64,000 nucleotides of DNA from Streptomyces toxytricini (GTDB lineage: Bacteria > Actinomycetota > Actinomycetes > Streptomycetales > Streptomycetaceae): assembly GCF_014649915.1 (NCBI RefSeq), contig NZ_BMTY01000016.1, forward strand, positions 126,900-190,899, in the 5' to 3' direction. The first letter of the stretch is position 1; each line of letters starts with the position of its first letter. Position numbers and translations under genes: made by a program. This document shows, one piece after another, positions 1 to 19,938 of this stretch. The notes beneath the pieces are model-generated. The model was not told the origin of the DNA. It did no database searches and saw only the letters and a program-made list of their open reading frames with translations.

Positions 1-11458
<11,458 letters not shown>

Positions 11459-11572
11459 CGTACGTTGTGGCCTTTCCCTGGTGGTGCGGCGGTGAGGGGC
11501 TGGAGGCGGGTGCGGGTCGGGCCGCGGGGGAGGCCGCGTCGTCCTCCCCCGCCCCGCCTCTGCGGTGTGGTG

Positions 11573-12622
11573 CTACTTCACGGCTGTGAGGAGCGGCTCG
11601 ATCTCGGTGATGGCGTAGGGGATCGACAGGACCGTGTTGAAGGAGAACGCGGCGCCGACGTCCGGGTCCTGGTAGGGCACGAAGAGGTCGCGCTTCTCCT
11701 GGTGGACCTTCAGGTTCTTGTAGAGCGGCTCGGCCTTGATGCGGTCGTTGGCGCTGCTGCTGGAGGTGACCCAGACGACGCGGTCGACGTCGAGGACGTT
11801 CAGCTTCTCGGCGCTGAGCTCGGCGACGTTGAAGCCGGGCTTGGCGAGGGTGTCGATCTCGGGCTTGAGCTTGAAGCCGAGCTCCTGGAAGAAGATCGAC
11901 TTGGGGTCGGTCTTCGTGAAGGCCGAGTACTTGCCGGCCTCGAAGCTGTCGGCGACGACGAGGGTCTTCTGCGCGAACTCGGGGTGCTTCTCGCGGACGG
12001 CCTTGAAGCGGGCGTCGACGTCGGCGATCAGCTTGTCGGTCTCTGCGGCCTTCCCGAGGGACTTGCCGATCTGCCGGGTCATCACCTGCCAGGAGGCGCC
12101 GTAGTCGGGCAGGTCCTTGGGCTGGGCGACGACCTTGGTGAACTTCGAGAGCGTGTCGTACTGCTCCTTCTTCATGCCCGAGTACTGGGCGATGACGAGG
12201 TCCGGCTTGAGTGCCGCGATCTTCTCGATGTTGTACTCGTCGCGCTCACCGACGATCTCCGGCTTCGCGGACCCCCACTTGTCCTTCGTCCACGGCCACT
12301 TGCCGTACGGCTGCTCCTTGAACCAGTCCACCGCGCCGACCGGCTTGACGCCGAGCGCGAGGACGGCGTCCTGGTCGGAGAGGCCCAGGGTGACGACCCG
12401 CTTGGGCTCCTTGTCGATCGTGGTGCTGCCGTACTTGTGCTCGACCGTCACCGGGAAGGCGGCGGACGTGGTGCCGGCGTCGGCGGGGGCCTCGGGCTTG
12501 GACTCCGCCTTCTCGGAGCCGCCCCCACAGGCGGACAGGGCGAGGGCGGCGGCCGTTGCGACGGCCAGGCGTGGCAGGTGGGTGACGAACCGCTGCAGAG
12601 CGGGGCGCGAACCGTTGGACAC
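11573..12622 (-). CDS. Ferric-siderophore ABC transporter substrate-binding lipoprotein (FecB/FhuD family)
   Basis: 349-aa exported binding protein. The GTG start at 12622 is preceded by AAAGGAA and gives a short basic N-terminus, a hydrophobic stretch and a lipobox ending LSAC, so it should be lipid-anchored outside the membrane. The mature part has the helical-backbone pattern of class III siderophore binding proteins (PKRVVTLGLSDQDAVLALGV near the N-terminus, then GERDEYNIEKIAALKPDLVI). It lies 114 bp upstream of the NRPS and downstream of the hydroxylase on the same strand, the place held by CchF in coelichelin clusters. It probably binds the iron-loaded product of this cluster. No permease or ATPase partner is present in the window; they may lie past the left edge. 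A much longer upstream reading frame exists but has no start signal. Confidence 0.93.
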   Translation of the reverse strand: MSNGSRPALQRFVTHLPRLAVATAAALALSACGGGSEKAESKPEAPADAGTTSAAFPVTVEHKYGSTTIDKEPKRVVTLGLSDQDAVLALGVKPVGAVDWFKEQPYGKWPWTKDKWGSAKPEIVGERDEYNIEKIAALKPDLVIAQYSGMKKEQYDTLSKFTKVVAQPKDLPDYGASWQVMTRQIGKSLGKAAETDKLIADVDARFKAVREKHPEFAQKTLVVADSFEAGKYSAFTKTDPKSIFFQELGFKLKPEIDTLAKPGFNVAELSAEKLNVLDVDRVVWVTSSSSANDRIKAEPLYKNLKVHQEKRDLFVPYQDPDVGAAFSFNTVLSIPYAITEIEPLLTAVK

Positions 12623-12752
12623 AGATGTTCCTTTCGGGGATCTCACAGTGCGTGCCCCGACCACCGGGGCGCGGCTGCGCTGCCCGGCGGGCGAGGCGTG
12701 TGGGGGGCTCGGCCAGGACGGGGCCCCGGGGTTGCGGGGGACGGCGGGGCCG

Positions 12753-14108
12753 TCAGCTGGCCAGGCCGATCCCGTCGGCGACCGGGCGGGGCCTGTTCTG
12801 CGCGGGCGCCGCGGGACCCCGGTCGAGGATGGAGTCGAGGATCTCGCCGACCCTGACGGCCGTGTTGGAGAGCAGGGACGACGTGATGCCGTGGGTGTGC
12901 TCGGTGCCGCCCTGGAGGTAGATGCTGCAGCGCAGTTCCGGGTCGGTGGTGAGCCGGTAGTCCCGTTCGACGCGGACGCGGCCCTCCTCGTCGCGCAGGC
13001 AGTGCTCGGCGACGGGGCCGAGGAGGCCGGTGGGGTCGGCGGGGCTGTAGCCGGTGGCGTAGACGACGACGTCGGCGTCGAGGACCGTCTCCCCCCCGGT
13101 GACCAGGGAGGTGATGCGGGCACGGACCCTGCCGTCGGCCTCCTCGACGCCGGTGAGGCGGGAGACGTTGATGAAGCGGAGGCGTTCGGTGCCGAGGACC
13201 TTCTCCTGGTACGCCTGCCGGTACAGGTCGTCGATGAGGTCGATGTCGACGACCGAGTAGTTGGTGTTGCCGTGGTAGTCCATCAGCTTGCGCTTGACGT
13301 CCCCGGGGGCGGCGAAGTACTCGTCGACGGCGGCCGGGTCGAAGATGCGGTTGGCGAAGCTGCTGTCGTCGGCGGGGCTGTAGCCGTAGCGGGAGAAGAC
13401 GGCGCAGATCTCGGCCTCGGGGAAGCGGCGGTGCAGGTAGGCGACATTCTCGGCGGCGCTCTGCCCGGCGCCCACGACGACGAAGCGGCCGGGGTTCGCG
13501 CCGCCCAGGGCCTCCACCTTCGTGAGCAGCTCGGAGTTGTGCCACACGCGGTCGGTACGCTCCACGCCCTCGGGCATCAGCGGGCGCAGGCCGGTGCCGA
13601 TGACGAGGTTGCGGGCGCGGTGGACCACGGTGTCGGTGCCGGAGCGGGCCGTGACGTCGAGGTACTCGATGGCGCCGTCCCGGACGACCGGCTCGATGGC
13701 GACGACCTCGTGCCCGTAGGACACCATGTCGTCGACCTTGGCGGCCGCCCACTCGAAGTAGTCGTGGAACTCGACGCGGAGCGGGAAGAGGTTCTTGTGG
13801 TTGACGAAGTCGACGAGCCGGCCCCTGCTCTGCAGGTAGCACAGGAAGCTGTATTCGCTGGTCGGGTTCCGCAGCGTCACGAGGTCCTTGAGGAAGGACA
13901 CCTGCATGGTCGCGTCGTCGATCAGCATGCCGCGGTGCCAGCCGAAGCCGGGCTGCCGCTCGAAGAAGTGAGCGGTGACGGCCTCCTGCCTTCCGACGCG
14001 GGCGTTGTGCTCGCTCAGAGCTATCGCCATGGCCACATTGGACGGCCCGAAGCCGATGCCAATGAGGTCGTGGACCAGAGGGGCGTCGCCAGGAAGACCC
14101 TGAGACAT
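12753..14108 (-). CDS. L-ornithine N5-monooxygenase
   Basis: 451-aa flavin monooxygenase of the siderophore hydroxylase family (CchB, PvdA, SidA), expected to convert L-ornithine to N5-hydroxyornithine with FAD, NADPH and O2. An FAD-binding GIGFGPSN motif lies near residue 17, an NADPH-binding GAGQSAAEN in the middle (about 215) and the family ATGYSP signature near 350. Full length for the family. The start at 14108 has a GGGAG ribosome site. It is the first gene of the leftward siderophore group, with an iron box about 90 bp upstream, and it supplies the hydroxamate precursor that the A3 domain code of the NRPS calls for. Transcribed divergently from the formyltransferase. Confidence 0.96.
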   Translation of the reverse strand: MSQGLPGDAPLVHDLIGIGFGPSNVAMAIALSEHNARVGRQEAVTAHFFERQPGFGWHRGMLIDDATMQVSFLKDLVTLRNPTSEYSFLCYLQSRGRLVDFVNHKNLFPLRVEFHDYFEWAAAKVDDMVSYGHEVVAIEPVVRDGAIEYLDVTARSGTDTVVHRARNLVIGTGLRPLMPEGVERTDRVWHNSELLTKVEALGGANPGRFVVVGAGQSAAENVAYLHRRFPEAEICAVFSRYGYSPADDSSFANRIFDPAAVDEYFAAPGDVKRKLMDYHGNTNYSVVDIDLIDDLYRQAYQEKVLGTERLRFINVSRLTGVEEADGRVRARITSLVTGGETVLDADVVVYATGYSPADPTGLLGPVAEHCLRDEEGRVRVERDYRLTTDPELRCSIYLQGGTEHTHGITSSLLSNTAVRVGEILDSILDRGPAAPAQNRPRPVADGIGLAS

Positions 14109-14198
14109 GTCACTCCCATCGTGCGGAACTGCCGCCTGTGAGGCGTGGGGCGAAAAGAACGCGACACCGGCCCGGGGTCACCGTAAGCCGGCGGAAAC

Positions 14199-14217
14199 TT
14201 AGGTAAAGCTAACCTCA
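14199..14217 (-). promoter_or_regulatory. Iron box (DtxR/DmdR/IdeR-type operator), hydroxylase side
   Basis: The 19-bp site TTAGGTAAAGCTAACCTCA closely resembles the actinobacterial iron-box pattern of TTAGGTNAGNCTNACCTAA type. It lies about 90 bp upstream of the ornithine monooxygenase start. The family role is repression by an Fe2+-loaded DtxR-like protein; regulator binding here is inferred. Confidence 0.8.
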
Positions 14218-14303
14218 CCTGCGCCGAGCTGTCGACCCGACAAACCGGACAGCTGACGACTGTTCAGCCTTCAACTGGCTTGAAACAGACGCGTATTGCA
14301 ATG

Positions 14304-14322
14304 TTAGGTAAGCCTTGCTTTA
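14304..14322 (+). promoter_or_regulatory. Iron box, formyltransferase side
   Basis: TTAGGTAAGCCTTGCTTTA, a second iron-box match 39 bp before the formyltransferase start. Its left half-site is perfect and its right half-site degenerate. With the site at 14199-14217 it gives each divergent promoter its own operator. Confidence 0.75.
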
Positions 14323-14360
14323 CTTGCCGCGTTCATTCGCTCTTCCGAGGAGGAACCCCC

Positions 14361-15308
14361 ATGCGGGTCGTCATGTTCGGTTACCAGACGTGGGGTCACC
14401 GCACCCTGAAAGCACTCCTGGAGTCCGAGCACGACGTCGTGATGGTCGTGACACACCCCAAGAGCGAGCACGCCTACGAGAAGATCTGGAGCGACTCGGT
14501 CGCCGACCTGGCCGAGGAGCACGGCGTGCCCGTCGCCATCCGCAACCGGCCCGACGACGAGGAGCTGTTCGACCTCCTCAAGCAGGCCGATCCGGACATC
14601 ATCGTGGCCAACAACTGGCGTACGTGGATCCCGCCGCGCATCTACTCGCTCCCCCGCCACGGCACGCTGAACGTCCACGACTCGCTCCTGCCGAAGTACG
14701 CCGGCTTCTCCCCGCTGATCTGGGCCCTCATCAACGGCGAGCGGGAGGTGGGCGTCACGGCCCACATGATGGACGAGGTCCTCGACGCCGGCGACATCGT
14801 CGAGCAGCGCGCCGTCCCGGTGGGGCCCGCCGACACGGCCACCGACCTCTTCCACAAGACGGTCGACCTCATCGCCCCGGTCACCATCGGCGCCCTCGCC
14901 CGGATCGCCGCCGGGGAGACCGCGTTCACCAAGCAGGACCGCTCGCAGGCCAGCTTCTTCCACAAGCGGTCCGAGGAGGACATCCGCATCGACTGGAACT
15001 GGCCGGCCGACGTCCTGGAGCGCCTGGTCCGGGCGCAGTCCGCGCCGTACCCGAGCGCCTTCACCTTCCACAGGGGCAAGCGCCTGGAGATCCTCTCCGC
15101 CGTCGTGTCGCAGGGCCGCTACGGCGGCACGCCCGGCCGCATCTTCTACCGCGAGGGCGAGGGCGTCGTGATCGTCGCCGGCGCCGACGCCCGCACCGGC
15201 CGCAACCACGGCCTCGCCGTCACCCGCGTACGGACGGAGGACGGCCGCGAGCTGCCCGCCACCGAGTACTTCACCTCCATGGGCGGCTACCTCACCGGCC
15301 GCCCGTGA
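14361..15308 (+). CDS. N5-hydroxyornithine formyltransferase (methionyl-tRNA formyltransferase-like)
   Basis: 315-aa formyltransferase resembling coelichelin CchA. It should transfer a formyl group from N10-formyltetrahydrofolate to N5-hydroxyornithine. The N-terminal catalytic fold shows the family residues: Asn and His in LNVHDSLLPKYAGFSP (about 101-116) and Asp in MDEVLDAGDIV (about 137-147). The C-terminal part has the short beta-barrel (OB-like) region of the Fmt family. The ATG at 14361 has a strong GAGGAGGA site at 14346-14353; an upstream in-frame extension lacks one. An iron box precedes it and a 14-bp stem hairpin follows, so it is probably monocistronic and iron-repressed. The true Fmt housekeeping gene is normally next to def/pri, which are absent, supporting a siderophore role. 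Confidence 0.93.
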   Translation: MRVVMFGYQTWGHRTLKALLESEHDVVMVVTHPKSEHAYEKIWSDSVADLAEEHGVPVAIRNRPDDEELFDLLKQADPDIIVANNWRTWIPPRIYSLPRHGTLNVHDSLLPKYAGFSPLIWALINGEREVGVTAHMMDEVLDAGDIVEQRAVPVGPADTATDLFHKTVDLIAPVTIGALARIAAGETAFTKQDRSQASFFHKRSEEDIRIDWNWPADVLERLVRAQSAPYPSAFTFHRGKRLEILSAVVSQGRYGGTPGRIFYREGEGVVIVAGADARTGRNHGLAVTRVRTEDGRELPATEYFTSMGGYLTGRP

Positions 15309-15342
15309 GCGCCGGGGCAGCGCAGCCCCGGCCTCGAACACT

Positions 15343-15376
15343 CCGGCGCCCCTCGGACGGTCCCGAGGGGCGCCGG
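15343..15376 (+). terminator. Hairpin terminator after formyltransferase
   Basis: Perfect 14-bp inverted repeat CCGGCGCCCCTCGG / CCGAGGGGCGCCGG with a 6-nt loop, 35 bp past the stop codon. There is no T-run, as is usual in streptomycetes. Confidence 0.8.
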
Positions 15377-15437
15377 CACTGCACGACACCACCGGGTCGC
15401 CGGACCACCGACCCGCAGGGCCAGCACGGGGGAGCGA

Positions 15438-16100
15438 ATGGAACAGCCTGTCGTCACCGGCACCGCACGCGACGCGTCGGGAGCGGAGTTCGCCGTCGTC
15501 GGCATCTCGAACATGCCCGCGACCGACTGGGCCCAGGTGTTCCGGGCCCTCGCGCAGACCGACCTGACGCTCGCGGGCGGCGCGGCGGCCCGGGCGGTGG
15601 GCCAGGGCGCCGGCATGACGCCCCCGGGCGTCCTCGACCTCAACGCGTACCTCATGTACGCGGTCGGGAAGGCCGCGCGCCGCCGGCTCACCGAGCGGCT
15701 GGCCGCCCACGGCCTGCGGCTGTGGCACCTGACCGTCATGGCGCTGGTGGCCGACATGGGCCCGCAGATGAAGACGCTCCTGGCCGCCCGGCTCGACATG
15801 AACACCAGCGACCTGGTGAAGGTCGTCAACGACCTGGTGAAGGCCGGCCACGTCGTCTGCACCCGGGACCGCGACGACCGGCGGAAGGTCCTCGTCCGGC
15901 TGACGCCGGAAGGCCGCGCCTTCCTGGACCGGCTGAACGCGGACATCGCCGCCACCGACGACGACGTACTGGCCCCGCTGAGCAGGGACGAGCGCCAGGT
16001 GCTCGCGTCCCTGCTCCGCCGGGTCCACCAGCACCTGGAGCCGAACCCGTCCGATGCGGGCGCCGCCGCGTTAGGTCAGCGGCAGGCGCCCTCGACGTAG
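15438..16100 (+). CDS. MarR-family transcriptional regulator (TTA-containing)
   Basis: 220-aa regulator. The winged-helix MarR domain spans about residues 70-195 (helices in LTERLAAHGLRLWHLTVMAL and LDMNTSDLVKVVNDLVKAGH, wing in RDRDDRRKVLVRLTPEG). The roughly 65-aa N-terminal extension is unusual for the family; ATG 15438 is preceded by GGGGGAG, so I keep the long form. It follows the siderophore formyltransferase after a terminator and so has its own promoter. Codon 212 is TTA (16071-16073), which makes full-length translation dependent on the rare bldA tRNA. Its target is unknown; control of the siderophore genes is only a positional guess. Confidence 0.88.
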   Translation: MEQPVVTGTARDASGAEFAVVGISNMPATDWAQVFRALAQTDLTLAGGAAARAVGQGAGMTPPGVLDLNAYLMYAVGKAARRRLTERLAAHGLRLWHLTVMALVADMGPQMKTLLAARLDMNTSDLVKVVNDLVKAGHVVCTRDRDDRRKVLVRLTPEGRAFLDRLNADIAATDDDVLAPLSRDERQVLASLLRRVHQHLEPNPSDAGAAALGQRQAPST

Positions 16101-16141
16101 GTCGCGCGGGGCGGGTGCACGGCGGACATCCGGACGGCACC

Positions 16142-16183
16142 CCGCCGGGCCCCCGGCCGCGGAGACGGGCGGGGGCCCGGCGG
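16142..16183. terminator. Bidirectional hairpin terminator
   Basis: 14-bp perfect stem CCGCCGGGCCCCCG / CGGGGGCCCGGCGG with a 14-nt loop, placed between the convergent MarR gene and the leftward pyrimidine operon. Confidence 0.75.
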
Positions 16184-16198
16184 CGCCTCTGCCAGGGG

Positions 16199-17215
16199 TC
16201 AGGCGTTGACCATGGGGATGACCTCGGAGCCGTACGCGTCGATCGTGGCCTCGCGGTTGTCGTGCATGTCGTAGACGGCGAACTGGTCTACGCCCAGGCC
16301 TCGGAGGTGGCGCAGTTTCGCGACGTGTGACTCTGCCGGGCCCAGGAGGCAGAAGCGGTCGACGATCTCGTCGGGGACGAACGCCGTGTCCGGGTTTCCG
16401 GCGCGGCCGTGGTGGCTGTAGTCGTAGCCGTGGCGGTCCTTGATGTACGCGGTGAGTTCGTCGGGGACCATGCCCGAGTGCTCACCGTAGCGGGCCACCA
16501 GGTCGGCGACGTGGTTGCCGACCATGCCGCCGAACCAGCGGCACTGGTCGCGGGCGTGGGCCAGGGCCTCCGGGGAGTCGTCGGCCGTGACGTAGGCGGG
16601 TGCCGCCACGCAGATGGTGAGGGCGTCGGGGTCGCGGCCGGCCTCGCTCGCGGCTTCCCGGACGGCCTTCACCATCCACTCCGTCAGGTACGGGTCCGCG
16701 AGTTGGAGGATGAAGCCGTCGGCCTTCTGCCCGGCCAGGGCGAGGGCCTTCGGGCCGTACGCCGCCATCCAGACCGGCAGTCTGCCGTTCCTGATCCACG
16801 GGATGCGGACCGGGTTGCCGTCCACGCTCGCCTCGCGGCCCTCCGCCAGGTCGCGGATGACGTCGATGGCCTCGCCGAGGCGTGCGAGGGTGTTGGGCTT
16901 GCGGCCGGCGACGCGCATCGCGGAGTCGCCGCGGCCGATGCCGCAGACGGTGCGGTTGCCGTACATGTCGTTGAGGGTGGCGAAGGTGGAGGCGGTCACC
17001 TCCCAGGTGCGGGTGCCCGGGTTGGTGACCATCGGGCCGATGTGGAGCTTCTGCGTGTTCGCGAGGATCTGGCTGTAGATGACGAACGGTTCCTGCCAGA
17101 GGACCGCGGAGTCGAAGGTCCAGCCGTAGCGGAAGCCGTTGCGCTCGGCCCGCTTCATGAGGCTGACGACCTGGGAGGCCGGCGGGTCGGTCTGCAGGAC
17201 GAGGCCGAAGTCCAT
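16199..17215 (-). CDS. F420-dependent LLM-class oxidoreductase (TIGR03842-like)
   Basis: 338-aa luciferase-like monooxygenase-fold protein. The N-terminus MDFGLVLQTDPPASQVV, the TRTWEVTASTFATLNDMYG segment and the PVWMAAYGPKALALAGQKADGF block are typical of F420-dependent actinobacterial members. ATG 17215 has GGAG upstream. It is the last gene of the four-gene leftward operon, 12 bp after the dihydropyrimidinase. No dihydropyrimidine dehydrogenase is present in the window, so this enzyme may act on the same substrates, for example as an F420-linked (dihydro)pyrimidine oxidoreductase. That role is inference from position only; the family assignment is firm. Confidence 0.9.
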   Translation of the reverse strand: MDFGLVLQTDPPASQVVSLMKRAERNGFRYGWTFDSAVLWQEPFVIYSQILANTQKLHIGPMVTNPGTRTWEVTASTFATLNDMYGNRTVCGIGRGDSAMRVAGRKPNTLARLGEAIDVIRDLAEGREASVDGNPVRIPWIRNGRLPVWMAAYGPKALALAGQKADGFILQLADPYLTEWMVKAVREAASEAGRDPDALTICVAAPAYVTADDSPEALAHARDQCRWFGGMVGNHVADLVARYGEHSGMVPDELTAYIKDRHGYDYSHHGRAGNPDTAFVPDEIVDRFCLLGPAESHVAKLRHLRGLGVDQFAVYDMHDNREATIDAYGSEVIPMVNA

Positions 17216-17227
17216 GCGGGGATCTCC

Positions 17228-18628
17228 TTACAGGTACTGGCAGGTGGAGCGGTGGATGAACGCCCCGTGGCCGGCCCGGCCGGTGTACTGGCGGCGGTCG
17301 ATGACGAGTTCGCCCCGGGAGAGGACCGTCTCGACGCGCCCGGTGACCCGCCTGCCCTCGTACGCCGAGTAGTCCACGTTCATGTGGTGGGTCTCGGCGG
17401 AGAGGACCTGTTCGGCGTGCGGGTCGTACAGGACGATGTCGGCGTCCGAGCCCGGCGCGATGGTGCCCTTCTGGGGGTAGAGGCCGAACATGCGGGCCGG
17501 TGTCGCGCAGGCGATCTCGATCCAGCGGCGGCGCGAGATGTGCCCGTCCACGACCGCCTGGTGGAGGAGGTCCATGCGGTTCTCGACGCCCGGCAGGCCG
17601 TTCGGGATCTTCGAGAAGTCGCCCCGGCCCAGCTCCTTCTGGCCTCGGAAGCAGAACGGGCAGTGGTCGGTGGAGACGACCTGGAGGTCGTTGGTCCGCA
17701 GGCCCCGCCACAGCGCCGCCTGGTGCTCCTTCGGCCGCAGGGGCGTGCTGCACACGTACTTGGCGCCCTGGAAGTCCGGCTCGGCGAGGTTGTCGGTGGA
17801 GAGGAAGAGGTACTGCGGACAGGTCTCCCCGAAGACCGGCAGCCCCTTGTCGCGGGCCGCCGCCAGCTCCGCCACCGCCTCCTCCGCCGAGACGTGCACC
17901 ACGTACAGCGGTGAGCCGGCGACCCGGGCCAGCTGGATCGCCCGGTGGGTGGCCTCGGCCTCCAGCAGCACCTTGCGGACCTCGCCGTGGTGGCGGGGGT
18001 CGGTCTCGCCGCGGGCCAGGGCCTGCTCGACGAGGACGTCGATCGCGATGCCGTTCTCGGCGTGCATCATGATCAGCCCGCCGTTGCCGGAGGCCCGCTG
18101 CATGGCGCGCAGGATCTGCCCGTCGTCGCTGTAGAAGACACCCGGGTAGGCCATGAACAGCTTGAAGGAGGTGATGCCCTCGCCGACGAGGAGGTCCATC
18201 TCCTTCAGGGTGGCCTCGTTGACGTCCGAGAGGATCATGTGGAAGGCGTAGTCGACGGCGCAGTTGCCGTCCGCCTTCGCGTACCAGGCGTCGAGTCCCT
18301 CCCGCAGCCCGCGGCCGACGCTCTGGACGGCGAAGTCGACGATGGTGGTGGTGCCGCCCCAGGCGGCGGCCCGGGTGCCCGTCTCGAAGGTGTCGGAGGC
18401 GGACGTCCCGCCGAAGGGCAGCTCCATGTGGGTGTGCGCGTCGACGCCGCCCGGGATGACGTACTTCCCGGTCGCGTCGAGGACGCGGTCGGCCGTCCAG
18501 GCTTGGGCGGCCGCCGAGCCGTGGGCGGCGAGGGCGGCGACCTTGCCGTCCTCGACCAGGACGTCGGCGTGGAGTTCGTCGGCGGCGGTGACGACGAGGC
18601 CGCCGCGGATCAGGGTGCGGTGGGACAT
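17228..18628 (-). CDS. hydA: Dihydropyrimidinase / D-hydantoinase
   Basis: 466-aa cyclic amidohydrolase that opens dihydrouracil or 5-substituted hydantoins to N-carbamoyl amino acids. The binuclear metal site is visible: GVDAHTHMELPFGG near residue 55, the lysine to be carboxylated in ITSFKLFMAYPG near 150, then MMHAENG, VHVSAEEA and the aspartate in STDHCPFC. ATG 18628 has GGGAGG upstream; the frame remains open further upstream but without a start signal. It is 14 bp downstream of the aminotransferase stop. The product would pass to the nitrilase-family beta-ureidopropionase of the same operon. Confidence 0.95.
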   Translation of the reverse strand: MSHRTLIRGGLVVTAADELHADVLVEDGKVAALAAHGSAAAQAWTADRVLDATGKYVIPGGVDAHTHMELPFGGTSASDTFETGTRAAAWGGTTTIVDFAVQSVGRGLREGLDAWYAKADGNCAVDYAFHMILSDVNEATLKEMDLLVGEGITSFKLFMAYPGVFYSDDGQILRAMQRASGNGGLIMMHAENGIAIDVLVEQALARGETDPRHHGEVRKVLLEAEATHRAIQLARVAGSPLYVVHVSAEEAVAELAAARDKGLPVFGETCPQYLFLSTDNLAEPDFQGAKYVCSTPLRPKEHQAALWRGLRTNDLQVVSTDHCPFCFRGQKELGRGDFSKIPNGLPGVENRMDLLHQAVVDGHISRRRWIEIACATPARMFGLYPQKGTIAPGSDADIVLYDPHAEQVLSAETHHMNVDYSAYEGRRVTGRVETVLSRGELVIDRRQYTGRAGHGAFIHRSTCQYL

Positions 18629-18642
18629 GCGGCGCCTCCCGG

Positions 18643-19938
18643 CTACACGATGCTGCGCAGGGCCTGTTCGATGGTGTCGGCGCCCTCTTCCGCCTCGGCC
18701 ACGGTGAGGGACAGCGGGGGCGCGATGCGCAGCACGCTGGTGTTGTGCCCGCCGCCCTTGCCGAGGAGCAGGCCGCCGCGGCGGGCGGCTTCCAGTACGG
18801 CCGACGCGGCGTCCGGGTCGGCCTGGTCGGTGCCGGGGCGGGTCAGCTCCACGGCGGCCATCAGGCCGCGGCCGCGGACCTCGCGGACGGCGGGCACGGC
18901 GGCCGCGGCGGCGCGGAGCCGTTCGAGGAGCATGCCGCCGACGCGGCGGGCGTTGCCCTGGAGGTCGTGTTCCAGCAGGTAGCCGAGGTTGGCGAGGCCG
19001 GCGGCCATGGTGACCGGGGAGCCGCCGAACGTGGAGATGGAGTTGGTGTCGAGGCAGTTCATGACCTCGGCGCGGGCGACGACGCCGCCGATGGACATGC
19101 CGTTGCCGATGCCCTTGGCGAAGGTGAGCATGTCGGGGGGGCCGCTGCGGTCGTGGGCCTGCCAGCCCCAGAAGTGGTCGCCGGTACGGCCCCAGCCGGT
19201 CTGCACCTCGTCGCTGATCCACAGGATGCCGTGCCGGTCGAGGACCTCCCGGAAGGCGGCGTACAGGCCGTCGGGCGGGGAGGTGAACCCGCCGACGCCC
19301 TGGATCGGCTCGGCGATCAGCGCCGCGACGGAGCCGCGGGCCTGGCCGAGGACGTCCTCCAGGTCGGCGACGGCCGCCGCGGTGAACTCCGTGTCCGACA
19401 GTGCGGCGAAGGGGCCTCGGGAGCGGACCGCGCCGTGGACGTAGTACGTCTGCAGCGGCGACAGGCTCGTCGGGGACCAGCCTCGGTTGCCGGTGACGGA
19501 GACGGTGCTGAAGGACCGGCCGTGGTAGCTGTTGCGCATCGCCAGGATCTGGTTGGAGCGGCGGTACGCGGTCGCGAGCAGCAGGGCGGCGTCGTTGGCC
19601 TCGGTGCCGGAGGTGGTGAAGAAGACCCGGGCGTCGGGGATGCCGGAGAGCGCGGCGATGCGCTCGGCGAGCTCCACCATGGGGCGGTTGAGGTACAAGG
19701 TGGAGGAGTGGATGAGGCGGCCGGCCTGTTCGGAGACGGCCTTGGTGACCTCGGGCAGTGCGTGCGCGGTCATCGTGGTGAGGATGCCGCCGAAGAAGTC
19801 GAGGTAGCGGTTGCCGTCGGCGTCCCACACGTGGCGGCCCTCGCCGTGCGTGAGCTCCAGGGGGCTCTCGTAGTACAGCGCCAGCCAGTCGGGCATGACG
19901 GAGCGGTGGCGGCTGAGCAGGGGGGTCGGGTCGGTCAC
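18643..19938 (-). CDS. Class III (aspartate/beta-alanine type) aminotransferase
   Basis: 431-aa PLP fold-type I aminotransferase. It shows the TSGTEANDAALLLA cofactor-phosphate region, LWISDEVQTGWGRTG, and the Schiff-base lysine in MLTFAKGIGNGMS (about 268). GTG 19938 overlaps the nitrilase stop by 4 bp, so the two are translationally coupled. In reductive pyrimidine degradation this step removes the amino group of beta-alanine or 3-aminoisobutyrate to give a semialdehyde, and the gene order supports that. The exact amino donor cannot be read from sequence. Confidence 0.93.
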   Translation of the reverse strand: MTDPTPLLSRHRSVMPDWLALYYESPLELTHGEGRHVWDADGNRYLDFFGGILTTMTAHALPEVTKAVSEQAGRLIHSSTLYLNRPMVELAERIAALSGIPDARVFFTTSGTEANDAALLLATAYRRSNQILAMRNSYHGRSFSTVSVTGNRGWSPTSLSPLQTYYVHGAVRSRGPFAALSDTEFTAAAVADLEDVLGQARGSVAALIAEPIQGVGGFTSPPDGLYAAFREVLDRHGILWISDEVQTGWGRTGDHFWGWQAHDRSGPPDMLTFAKGIGNGMSIGGVVARAEVMNCLDTNSISTFGGSPVTMAAGLANLGYLLEHDLQGNARRVGGMLLERLRAAAAAVPAVREVRGRGLMAAVELTRPGTDQADPDAASAVLEAARRGGLLLGKGGGHNTSVLRIAPPLSLTVAEAEEGADTIEQALRSIV

